Assembly: GCA_019775845.1 (NCBI GenBank) | Contig: JADQAV010000015.1 | Span: forward strand, 1,443,061 to 1,507,060 | DNA length: 64,000 nt | Reading direction: 5' to 3' | DNA from: Myrmaecium sp. VS I D KN 1 | Lineage: Eukaryota > Ascomycota > Dothideomycetes > Valsariales > Valsariaceae | Part shown: one piece after another, positions 10,897-19,388 of the stretch | Layout of the letters: each line of letters begins with the position of its first letter | Position numbering within the stretch: position 1 is the first letter of the stretch | Notes under the pieces: generated by a model | Told to the model about the DNA's origin: nothing | The model's input: only the letters and a program-made list of their open reading frames with translations | Database searches by the model: none | Made by a program: the position numbers and the translations under genes

Positions 10897-11052
10897 TTCC
10901 TCAGACGTGATGGCTCTTCATCGCCTCAACGGTTGCGTTTCCGTCATGGTTTCAAGTTTGCTATGGAAACGCAACCTTTTGAATGTTGTCTCAAAGCGCA
11001 GTGATTGCGGGCTTCACCTTCCGTGTGCGAGGTGAAGCCCTCATCATGGGAA
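10897..11052 (-). ncRNA. Long box C/D-like RNA with two perfect internal stems
   Basis: Box C ATGATGA (11047-11041) and box D CTGA (10904-10901) are closed by TTCC/GGAA. Inside are two perfect stems: 11 bp (11030-11040 with 11009-11019, 10-nt loop) and 12 bp (10965-10976 with 10931-10942, 22-nt loop), then a C'-like CGATGAA (10923-10917). At 156 nt it is longer than usual guide snoRNAs. It lies in the segment after a CAG/GTACGT junction. It could instead be two neighbouring RNAs. Confidence 0.5.
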
Positions 11053-11237
11053 GGTGGAAGGCAAGAACGGTTTTATACGTACCTGTGCGGGAGTATGTTA
11101 GCTGAGGCTCGGAGAGATGAGAAGGTGGAAGGAGGGAAGTGAAGTGAAGGTTTTTGGGACAGTGCCGACGGTAATGAAGACGGTGACGGTGATGTCGGAA
11201 GGAAAAAGAAACATACCTTTGATTCGGTTTTAGCACT

Positions 11238-11317
11238 GTGTGTGCAAAAGACTGCAACGAGTCTTTACGCACACGACAGTAGATTGCATCCTCTTCATAG
11301 GCAAGAAGTTGAAGAGG
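11238..11317 (-). other. Two adjacent imperfect stem-loops in host transcript
   Basis: Stem 1 pairs 11310-11317 with 11290-11297 (8 bp, extended past one mismatch to TTGC/GCAA). Stem 2 pairs GTGTG...AAAGACT with AGTCTTT...CACAC (11238-11274). On the minus strand they lie in tandem before the donor at 11216. Two hairpins in a row recall H/ACA RNAs, but no H box is present. Confidence 0.4.
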
Positions 11318-11370
11318 AAGCAAATGGAAAGCGTCATTTGTTTTCTCTTTCCGATACTCTCATTGAAATG

Positions 11371-11463
11371 TCCCTCAGAATGGGTTTTTCTCATCAGCCG
11401 TCGGTCCCAAGAATGGACCCGACGTTCTGAAGTTTGAGACAATTTTGTTATTCATCATCGGGA
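11371..11463 (-). ncRNA. Box C/D snoRNA candidate with internal stem
   Basis: Terminal stem TCCC/GGGA, box C ATGATGA inside GATGATGA (11459-11452), a GC-rich internal stem (CGTCGGGTCC with GGACCGACG, one bulge), box C' TGATGA (11396-11391) and box D CTGA (11378-11375); 93 nt. Its 5' end coincides with the TTAG acceptor of intron 11609-11464, so either that acceptor is not used or the RNA is released from an exon. Confidence 0.75.
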
Positions 11464-11813
11464 CTAATATTTCATTCCTCGGTTTGTGATCCTTGTGTTG
11501 ATGTTGGTGTTAGTGACGTTTGAAATGATGTGAGGGAGAACGGTTGATTTGAGTGTGGTGTTGGGTGGGAAGTGATGGAAGGAAGGACTGAAGAGATGAA
11601 ATGACTTACCTTTTGACAAAACATTGTCGACCGTCCTTGTACCGATCGGTCAAGAGCAACGACGGCCTTTGTATGGCATCGATGTCAGCATTGTTTCTCT
11701 AATCAGTGATGCAGTGCAGTGAGTGTGATGATGAGATGGAAGATGTGGTTACAAAGACAGTTGACTTACTCTTCAATGAAGTTTGACCGTCAGCTTCAGT
11801 CGTTGAGCTTGTC

Positions 11814-11848
11814 CTTCCTCCTCGCAAACCGAAGCAGCGAGGAGGAAG
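11814..11848 (-). other. Perfect 12-bp stem-loop in first host exon
   Basis: Arms 11814-11825 and 11837-11848 are exact reverse complements with an 11-nt loop. It lies in the exon just upstream of the donor at 11769 on the minus strand. Possibly a processing signal or part of an unrecognised structured RNA. Confidence 0.7.
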
Positions 11849-12060
11849 CGACGAGATTCGGTGGGAACACGAAGGGGTAATATGACATGAAGCTGAACAG
11901 TGCAATCCCCTTGATCCTTGTGGTATTTGATCCTTCTTAGGTGAAATAGTAAGCGATGGGATGTGTGTGAAGTGGAAGGAGATGACAGGAAGAGAAAGAA
12001 GGTGAAGTTGCGAAGGAAAAGTAGTTTGTGTGGGCAGCTTGGCGCTTGGGCCAAGCAAAC

Positions 12061-12950
12061 ATGTGAGTACCTAGACGAGCCGCAGCTGCATGTTGCTAGA
12101 CAATTCTGCGGGTAAAATTGCCTCGCACATGTGCCTGGATGCCTGGACGGGATGGATACTGCAGGTTGAGCTGGATGTAAGCAAAACGTTGCCAGTTTGC
12201 GGAGGGACTCTAGTAACCATTGCTGTATGGCACTGGTTCAGACGTTTGTAACGCTACTGTTGACGAACCTTGTGCTGCTCCATCCGTTGCAGCCTCAGTA
12301 GTATTGTCTTGATTGCTGCTCAAAGTTCCCTTGACTGACATGGAACAACGTGGAAGGTCTTCGTAGCTCGCATACCCGTGAAAGATTGAAGGAGCTTTTC
12401 AGAAGCTGGACGGAACCGGGCCGTGGCAGTTTCCATCTCAGTTTCAACGACCATGTGTATCATCGCTGGGACGAAATAGTCCCTCCACCAAGCCAGAAAT
12501 CCTCCTCAGTCGGACGACAAAGAAGAAAATAAATGGTGCACAATGACGCAGGAATGCCAACATTTACCATCTGGACCAGCAACATCACGAAGGGCAGGGA
12601 CTTCCAGGTTTAATGGAGAACACCGCAAAGAGAAACATGACATGCACTTTTTTCCGCGTAGATGGCATTTCTTGGGGCAATCGCCAGCAAAGCAGGATTG
12701 CGGGTATGAAATAGGCCTTCTTATGAAATTTGCAAGGAGTTCCCCTGGCAAGCATTGGACTATGATTAGTTCTTTTATCACGGTTAATGGGTAGGATAAT
12801 TCTGGAGAAAGAGGCATGTAGAAATAAAGCGAATATTCATTTGACCCCATTGGTAATACTTTTTTAAGCACGCAGTCACTGAAAAGGAACAGTCTAATCT
12901 TATGGATCTTCCTCTCAAACACCCAATCCTTCAAGTCCTCCATATCGAGC
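12061..12950. other. Intergenic, no gene seen
   Basis: Probable promoter side of the snoRNA host transcript on its left part and 3' flank of the zinc-cluster gene on its right. No ORF with family features. Confidence 0.4.
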
Positions 12951-15278
12951 CTATTCGGCGTTCTCCATGACCTGGTCCTCCGGATTCTTCTTCACAGCGT
13001 CCACCCAGCTCTCCTTCAAATCCCGAGCCTCCTCCCCTTCCCTGGTCTCCGCCCAGATGCCGAAGCTTCCAGACTCCAACCGGATCTTCCCCAATTCCCT
13101 CTCCACCCAATCCCTCACATATCCATCCTCCAGGTCCATGATATCCTGGATCTCAAGTCCTTCCTTTTTCTCCTTGTAGGATCCAGTGAACCGAAGTTCG
13201 ACCTTCTCCAGATCCCTAAACCCACACTTTCCCAGCTGTCCAAGCGGGAAGAGTAGCATCGCCGGCTTCCTCAGCGAAGTCTCATCATCCCACTTGCCCA
13301 CCCACTCCCTCATCCCCTCCATAACCTTCTTATTATCCATCCTCTCCCTCACCCTCCTCGGCACATACGCCGCCCCAGGTACATCCGTCACCAACACCAC
13401 CCTCTTAAACCAGGCACAAACATGCGGCGGCGGCAAGTGCAAATTGCGGCACACATGGCCCTCCCCATTCGCCGGATTCGTATGCACCTCCTCAGAGTTA
13501 TGCAAAGCCAGCGTATGCAGCGCCAGCGCCTCCCTCACCGCATCCAACAACTGCTTCTCATGAGCAAGCAGCTCCTCCTCCCGCCAGCTCGCGCCCGTGA
13601 GCACCCGGTGCGTGGTCACGGTGTACGACGCGCGACGCGTGTGCGCGCTGTCGTCGTGGCTGAGCTCCCGGGTGGACGGCCAGATCTCGGAGACTTGGTC
13701 TTCGGTGGCGTAGCAGCGGCCGATGGAGGTCAGGAGGCGGGCGAGGTCGGAGGTTGTGAGTGGCGGGTGTGGGATTCCGGGACCCGGCGCGGCGAGCAAG
13801 CCGGCTAGCTGCGCTTTCACGGTGCGCAGCTTGGCAGACATGCTCCGCGCGTTCGGCTTCGGCTGGTTGGCGCGTGGGCGGGTGTAACTGGGTGCGGGAG
13901 GGGTGAAGAGCAGCCACTTTCGGCCTTCGGGCGGTGGGGCGGGCACGAGGACGGCGCCGTCGTAGGGGCCGCCGTGCCAGAGGTGTGTGCCAGATGGAAG
14001 CTCTGCATCAGCAAGCACAGCGGCTTCAGCGACCGCTGTAGCTTCTTCAGCTGCGAGTTCCTCAGGCGCGGCTTGCTCAGCCGGAGCGGGCTCAACCGAT
14101 GCTGGCTCAGCCGGAGCTAGCACAGCTGAATCTGGTTCTGCCTCGACGACCGCCTTCTTCGGCTTGATCGCCCTCGGCTTCCTCGGTGCCTTGGCCTTGG
14201 GCTCTGCCGGCTTCTTGGGCGCCTTCGCCTTGGGCTCCTTCGGCGCTTTGGCGGTCGTCGTCTTCGCCAGCTTCGCCTTCGGTTCCTCCGCGTCTTTTGG
14301 CTCGGCGGCATTACGCTTCCTCTTCAGGGGCCGTGAAGCGGTCGGCTCTGCCGGAGCAGTAGCCTCCGTCGTCGGTGCCGCTGAGTCCGCTGGTGCCGGT
14401 TCGGCAGTTGCCTCAGCCTTTGTCTCTTCCGCAGGGGGAGCAACCTTCTTCGTAGCTTTCGGCTTCCCCTTTGCCTTGGTGGTCTTAGCCTTGTCTGCTT
14501 TGACTTTGTCCTTGTGCGCCTTGATCCGGGCGCGGAGCTCTTCGCGCAGCTGCTTGGTTTGGTCGCTGTCGCGGTCGGCTTTGGAGTTGCCGCGATCATC
14601 ACGGTAGCTGCAGCGGTCTTGCAGCTCGTGTTGTGCGCAGTAGGGGCAGGCGTCGTCGTTTTCTCCCTCGCACTTGCGCTTGAGGAGACGGCAGACGGAG
14701 CAGGCGCGCTTGGTGCGCTTGGTGGTGGGCTTTGCCGGCTCCTCCGCAGTTCCTTTTGATTCTTCGGTGTCATGGTCAGCGGCTCGATCGGCGGTTTGAT
14801 TCGAGATCTGTCCAGAGCGCTGCTCACCGGGAACATCCGCTTGCTGTCCAGCTGCCTCATCGGCATTGGTCTCTGTCGTCGACTGCACAGCCTCAACTGC
14901 TCGACGGGCCAGTTCTGCTATAGCTGGGTCCACCCTCAGCATCTTCGCCGGCGGCTCTGAAGTCCTCTCTTCGTCTTCATCGTCCTCAGGCCTGGCTCGC
15001 TTCCCTGGCCTGCTTGCAGTGAACATAGGTGCCACCGGGGCGACTTGAGTGCCAGGGCCAGCCTGGCTTGCATCAGGGACGTTATCCTGTGTGGTGTCTT
15101 GCACCGTGGTCATGGTGGGCAACCCATGGAGAAGCTCCTCACGAGTGGGAACAGCTCCAGTGGTGTCGACCCCTGTGGTGCTCGCAGCCCGGCGCGCAAC
15201 TTGGACGCGGTGGGTGTAGCTCGCCGACAGGGTGTGGCTCCGGCTGCGGGAGGTCTTGATCGAAGCTTGTGTGAACAT
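12951..15278 (-). CDS. Zn2Cys6-type protein with shared C-terminal module, 775 aa
   Basis: Single exon from ATG 15278. Residues 193-223 hold C-x2-C-x6-C-x7-C-x2-C-x8-C (Cys 193, 196, 203, 211, 214, 223), a fungal binuclear zinc cluster with longer loops than usual; such domains bind DNA in the nucleus. Residues 225-440 are a low-complexity Ala/Lys/Pro/Glu linker with repeated PKAKAP-type motifs. Residues about 500-765 form a folded domain shared with the proteins at 19389 and 28415: a T-T-x-[DQ]-L-A-x-L-x3-I-G motif, then V-C-R-N-[LV]-x-[LM]-P-P-x-H-[VI]-C, then a G-F-x6-L-x-[LF] block. No fungal_trans middle domain. Target genes unknown; the C-terminal module is not one I can name. Confidence 0.85.
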   Translation of the reverse strand: MFTQASIKTSRSRSHTLSASYTHRVQVARRAASTTGVDTTGAVPTREELLHGLPTMTTVQDTTQDNVPDASQAGPGTQVAPVAPMFTASRPGKRARPEDDEDEERTSEPPAKMLRVDPAIAELARRAVEAVQSTTETNADEAAGQQADVPGEQRSGQISNQTADRAADHDTEESKGTAEEPAKPTTKRTKRACSVCRLLKRKCEGENDDACPYCAQHELQDRCSYRDDRGNSKADRDSDQTKQLREELRARIKAHKDKVKADKAKTTKAKGKPKATKKVAPPAEETKAEATAEPAPADSAAPTTEATAPAEPTASRPLKRKRNAAEPKDAEEPKAKLAKTTTAKAPKEPKAKAPKKPAEPKAKAPRKPRAIKPKKAVVEAEPDSAVLAPAEPASVEPAPAEQAAPEELAAEEATAVAEAAVLADAELPSGTHLWHGGPYDGAVLVPAPPPEGRKWLLFTPPAPSYTRPRANQPKPNARSMSAKLRTVKAQLAGLLAAPGPGIPHPPLTTSDLARLLTSIGRCYATEDQVSEIWPSTRELSHDDSAHTRRASYTVTTHRVLTGASWREEELLAHEKQLLDAVREALALHTLALHNSEEVHTNPANGEGHVCRNLHLPPPHVCAWFKRVVLVTDVPGAAYVPRRVRERMDNKKVMEGMREWVGKWDDETSLRKPAMLLFPLGQLGKCGFRDLEKVELRFTGSYKEKKEGLEIQDIMDLEDGYVRDWVERELGKIRLESGSFGIWAETREGEEARDLKESWVDAVKKNPEDQVMENAE

Positions 15279-17192
15279 GGTTGAAATATAGAGAGTCCGG
15301 AGTATGGTTCTCGGTGGATGTGTGTGGATAGAGGTTCCGGTAGGTGGGTAATCTAGAGAAGTGAAAGTGCTTTGAGTTGGAAGGGGAGTTTAGAATCGGT
15401 GGGAAGTCGCGGAAACCGGGATCGTTCAATGTCAAATCGGTAATCTTAGCTGTGCTCAGGAAAATGTTCTGCCAGAAAAACGCAGAGCCGGGAGAATCGG
15501 GCGCTTTTAAGTCCAGTGAAAGCGCCAGGCGAGAACCGTGCCCGCGACTCTAATGGCACTGTCATGGTAACAATGGCGCGTCACTCAAACCAGAGCATGT
15601 AACAGTGGTTTGGATGGTGAAGAGTGCATTGTGAAGGCCCTGTACCTCCCCGGGGTAGCGCCGGGCCTTGTTGTTGGTCGGACAAACAATGTAGGGACCG
15701 CTCAGTCACGCCGGTGACGGAACAATGTCGGGACTCTCCGCTGCTATGTTCCGATCTTTACAGATTTAATTGCCATGGACTGGAGGTGACAATGTCTCAG
15801 CGTCTGCTGCATGAACCTGGTGGTGAGGGTGCGGGCAGCTAAGAGGAGGTATGGTGTCGGGCAGTACTGTAGGGTCTGCGTCGACTTAAGACCGGACTGC
15901 AGAGTATGGATAGGGAGAATTATATATCGTCTCGACTCATATATAGCGGTGATATACTCCAGGCAGATACCTCCATGCGCCCGTTTATCTCTGGCTATAT
16001 ATATGCTTCTTTCCAGTATGTTAATCCTGATGGAGCTATCATTCCGCAACCCTTGTTGGCTGGCGTTCACGTATTCTCTGCCAGCGGTGCTGATTGCTAA
16101 TTGGCTCATCCGAAAACCCGTAAAACGTTGACAAGTGTGCATGGTCCATTGGACAAGCAACCTCTTTCAGATTGGCATGAAGGCTCTCGGTAGTCCGGCG
16201 TGATGCTGGTCCACCAGTGTATGAGCCAGCAGAATTGGTCCGGCTGATAAAGAAAGTGTTTAGACATCTAAAGCAACCCGAAAAAGCGAGAAGAAGGCAA
16301 GCGGCGGATATCGCTTATGGAAGGCTGGGAAGAAATCCGAGAAATGGAAGACGGAGGGAAATTTTGGATGCAAACCGATTTGCGAGGGAGATCCGCGGGA
16401 CCCCTGGACTCCGCGGTATCAAGATGGGAGCTATGCAATGGCCTATGATTGATGCATTTGTTACAAGATCCAAGATGGCTACGTCTCCCGCCATACCGTT
16501 GAAGCGCCTCCTCTCAAGCTGTGCCACTGCTTCATTGCTGTCTTAGGTGGCTTGGCTTTTCAATTTGATTCTTAAGGTGTTTATTCAGGTGTATTTGCTC
16601 AACAAAACCTGCGCACATACACGCACTACGTATAGCAGATGCTCAATTGCTATTCAAACCTTCTCAGCTTGCTCGGCGTGGGCAACAATGAAACATTACC
16701 GTGAAAAACTATTAGTGATATCTGGCTTACGGAAGCAGCACGACTATTAATGGGGCAAAGGCTTGAGCTACACGAATCACTTCGGCAAGGCTTTTTATCG
16801 GCATCAAATATCAATATGCATTTGAATGTATAAGTGACAATTTTCGAAACACTGAAAGTACAGCAGTCATAAGGCCACAACAAGAACGGGAAAAGGAGAT
16901 ATACAACCCGGAAGAAAAACGCCACCCAAGAATATCCAGTTGAACGACTTCCACGTGAAGAGGAAGCTTGCTTGCTTCTTTTCCTTGATATAGAGCCATA
17001 AGAGGCAGGAGCACTCTGCCAAGTGCGATGTCCTGGAGCCGAAGGTGATACTGTCTTCTCTGATGTAGCCGCAGCGCTGGTAGATGCTTCTGCTTCCAGC
17101 ATAATCCTGCTTGTTGTTGCTTTCCGGCGCAAGTAGGCAATCCCTCAGCTTCTCTTCCCTGAAAAGGAGTGCGATTCAATGTGAACAGACGT
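15279..17192. other. Intergenic, no gene seen
   Basis: Contains the promoter of the 12951 gene and the 3' flank of the 17193 gene. Short ORFs at 15744-16160 and 16217-16546 have no family features. Confidence 0.45.
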
Positions 17193-18524
17193 CTACCGCT
17201 GCCCCCGCCGGAACTCCTTCCCCTCCCTCAGCAGCTGCTTGCGAAACCTACGGTCATCAGCGGACCCGCGCGTGCTGCTGTTGTTCGTCCTCTCGAAGCG
17301 GCAAGGCCAGCCGTTTTTGATGCAGCTGGAGCAGCGGCTGGGGGAGGATGTGGACGGCTTCTCGCACTTCCGCTTTAGCGTGCGGCATTCGTCGCATGCG
17401 CGAGTGCGCCGGCTAGGGGTGGAGGAAGCAGGAGACTTGGTGTTGGTCTTGGTAGGCGTGGATGAGGGTGCGTGCAGGATGAGTCGAAGACGCTTGGGAG
17501 GTGGTGGGGATGTATCGGTGGAGGCCGAATGGCCGTGTGAAGCAGCGTGAAGCTGATCAACGCTGTCATCGTCGGAACGAGGGCGCTTGCTGCGCTTCGA
17601 AGCGTTCGGGGCAATGCCACTGTTGTCTATAATATGTTTGGGAGCTTGCGCGAGGCTAAGAAGGACCGAAGCCGCTTCTTCTCTGCTTAGTGAAGGTGTC
17701 CAAGTCTTTTTCGCAGGTGGCGAAGCGGTATTTTGGTGACCTTTGTCACGGCCGGGCAAACAACAAGGCCAGCCGTTGCGGACGCAGCTAAGGCATCGCT
17801 TCTCGGTGGCATCGCTGGAAGACGCAGGAGCCTCTTCACACTTGCATTTGAGCGAGCGACATTTGTCGCACGCTCGCCTGCAACGGTTGGAGGCCGCTTG
17901 ATTCACAGCGGCCTGGACAGCGGCTTTCTGTTCCGAGCCGCTGGGCTCAGCGGGCCGAGGACCCAGGATTAGTCGGAGGCGTTTCCGAGGCGGCGCAGCT
18001 GTATCGGAGGAGGAGAACTGGGAACCTCCTCCGACCGGCGACTCACTAGTATTGTGGTCAACCGACGGCGCAGTTGTATCGGAGGAGGAGAATTGGGAAC
18101 CTCCTCCGACCGGAAACTCACAAGTGTTGTGGTCATCCGAGTGTGAACGCTTCCCTGGTCTAGTGGTCGACCGGAGGGCTGGCGTGGTATGGGGGCTGTG
18201 ACGAAGTCTGGAGCCGCTTGCGAGTTCGAGGAGGACCTGCGCTGCCTCTTCGCGGGTCGGACGTTGCGCCGGTGGCGGTGGAGGAGCCATCGAAGCGGAC
18301 TGGGTGCCGCTGGTATTACCCATGTTGGTGTTATGCTTTTCGTTCCAGTCGAATGTTGCAAAGCCGCTATCCAGCAGTGCATCAATAGACGGCAGTGCAG
18401 ACCGGCTCACTGTACCGTCATGTGAATGGTAGAATGGCATGCCCGGACGATTGATTTCGGGACGAGGAACGCGATGCTTGCGAGTCACCGTAACTTTAGG
18501 TGCTGGCGAAGAAGCGACCGACAT
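17193..18524 (-). CDS. Protein with two tandem zinc clusters, 443 aa
   Basis: ATG 18524 chosen; the longer open frame has no ATG further up. The protein is an internal duplication. Each half has REEAA-x-VLL-x-LA (residues 91-101 and 281-291), then P-x-KRLRLIL (179-187 and 343-350), then a cluster of six Cys ending N-G-W-P-C. Cluster 1: Cys 219, 222, 229, 244, 247, 254; cluster 2: Cys 377, 380, 387, 398, 401, 408. Loops between the third and fourth Cys are 14 and 10 residues, far longer than the usual 5-9. A 25-residue repeat (HNT...GGGSQFSSSDT) lies at 132-181. No C-terminal regulatory domain like that of its neighbours. Probably nuclear and DNA-binding by family; role unknown. Confidence 0.8.
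   Translation of the reverse strand: MSVASSPAPKVTVTRKHRVPRPEINRPGMPFYHSHDGTVSRSALPSIDALLDSGFATFDWNEKHNTNMGNTSGTQSASMAPPPPPAQRPTREEAAQVLLELASGSRLRHSPHTTPALRSTTRPGKRSHSDDHNTCEFPVGGGSQFSSSDTTAPSVDHNTSESPVGGGSQFSSSDTAAPPRKRLRLILGPRPAEPSGSEQKAAVQAAVNQAASNRCRRACDKCRSLKCKCEEAPASSSDATEKRCLSCVRNGWPCCLPGRDKGHQNTASPPAKKTWTPSLSREEAASVLLSLAQAPKHIIDNSGIAPNASKRSKRPRSDDDSVDQLHAASHGHSASTDTSPPPPKRLRLILHAPSSTPTKTNTKSPASSTPSRRTRACDECRTLKRKCEKPSTSSPSRCSSCIKNGWPCRFERTNNSSTRGSADDRRFRKQLLREGKEFRRGQR
17992..18141 (-). repeat. 75-bp in-frame tandem duplication
   Basis: Two copies offset by 75 bases (GGCGCAG starts at 17992 and 18067), each containing GTATCGGAGGAGGAGA and CCTCCTCCGACCGG, which are themselves self-complementary. 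It encodes a 25-residue repeat in the double zinc-cluster protein. Few differences between copies suggest a recent event. Confidence 0.9.
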
Positions 18525-19388
18525 CTTCGTATTTGTGCTGATCTTTATTTCGGCGGCTGTAGAAGCGAACGAGGCAAGGCAAGCGAGGGTGGGAAGGCGG
18601 GGTCGATGTAGGATGGATGAGGTATATACCGATCGTAGGTAATCCGAGCAAAGACGGTAGTGAGGTGCGGTGCAGAGTGCGAAGCTGTTTCGGATTGTTT
18701 TGGTTGAAGGGTTGAAGCGTGAGAGTCGAAGAAGAGGAACGGCACGTCGGCGTGTTTTGCTAAGGCGGCAATGATCCAAGGCAACCGGAAGTGTTACTGT
18801 GACAGGAATTGATGCTGCCGGACTCCACTGCCACCTCCCGCCTTCTTATAGTGACCTTCACAGCCTCGCATAACCAGAAGTACGTGACAACGTCTTTGGC
18901 GTCTATACAATACTCTGCATGCATTGTTTCGGTTGGTCCGGGGAAATGGACATGAATGTATTGTATTGTATATACTAAGGAAAACGGCTTCGAGATTTTG
19001 ACGAGCCCGGCTCGAACAATGTCGGTCACCCGTCTCAACTTAAGAAATCCATATTATTGGTCCGAAGGGTCCTTCATTGGCCCAGGTCCTGCTCATGAGA
19101 GACTAGTTGCTTTGCCTGCTGGAGGCGTCGATACCATTTTCAACACTTTGTGCAGCTGATATCAGTTCGGCATGTCGGTAGGGCAAAACGTGCGAGCTAT
19201 TGTCGGGGCAGGTCATATAATTAAAAGTATACGCATAGTCAAGTATTACGGTGGAAAGACCTCGGAAAAGGCGAATAATAGATTGTTGTTAGGAGACAAT
19301 GCCGTTCGTGCTCTGCCGTCCAAGAAAGTCAAACATTCAAGCTTCAACTCGATGGAATGAACCGTACCGGATCATTTCTGCGGCCTCT
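18525..19388. other. Intergenic, no gene seen
   Basis: Promoter side of the 17193 gene and 3' flank of the 19389 gene; nothing further recognised. Confidence 0.45.

Larger units (their letters stand above)
8200..12060 (-). ncRNA. Multi-intron non-coding snoRNA host transcript
   Basis: The minus strand shows a series of canonical donor/acceptor pairs with fungal branch sites but no shared reading frame in the exons. Introns I can place: 11769-11699, 11609-11464, 11216-11083, 11082-10798 (uncertain acceptor), 10788-10595, 10547-10375, 10315-10150, 10076-9901, 9852-9684, and a 40-nt one at 8243-8204. Exons between them are short (47-73 nt) and begin and end alike (acceptor, then A[TC]A/ATCC...CACTCT; donor context AGAAA/GTAAG). 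The introns at 10788-9684 each contain a box C/D snoRNA, so the exons probably serve only as a carrier; intronic C/D RNAs are normally released after debranching. Intron-encoded polycistronic C/D snoRNA genes are known in filamentous ascomycetes. Ends of the transcript are not defined; the part left of 9660 is less certain, with possible introns near 9353-9262 and 9240-9030. Confidence 0.75.
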
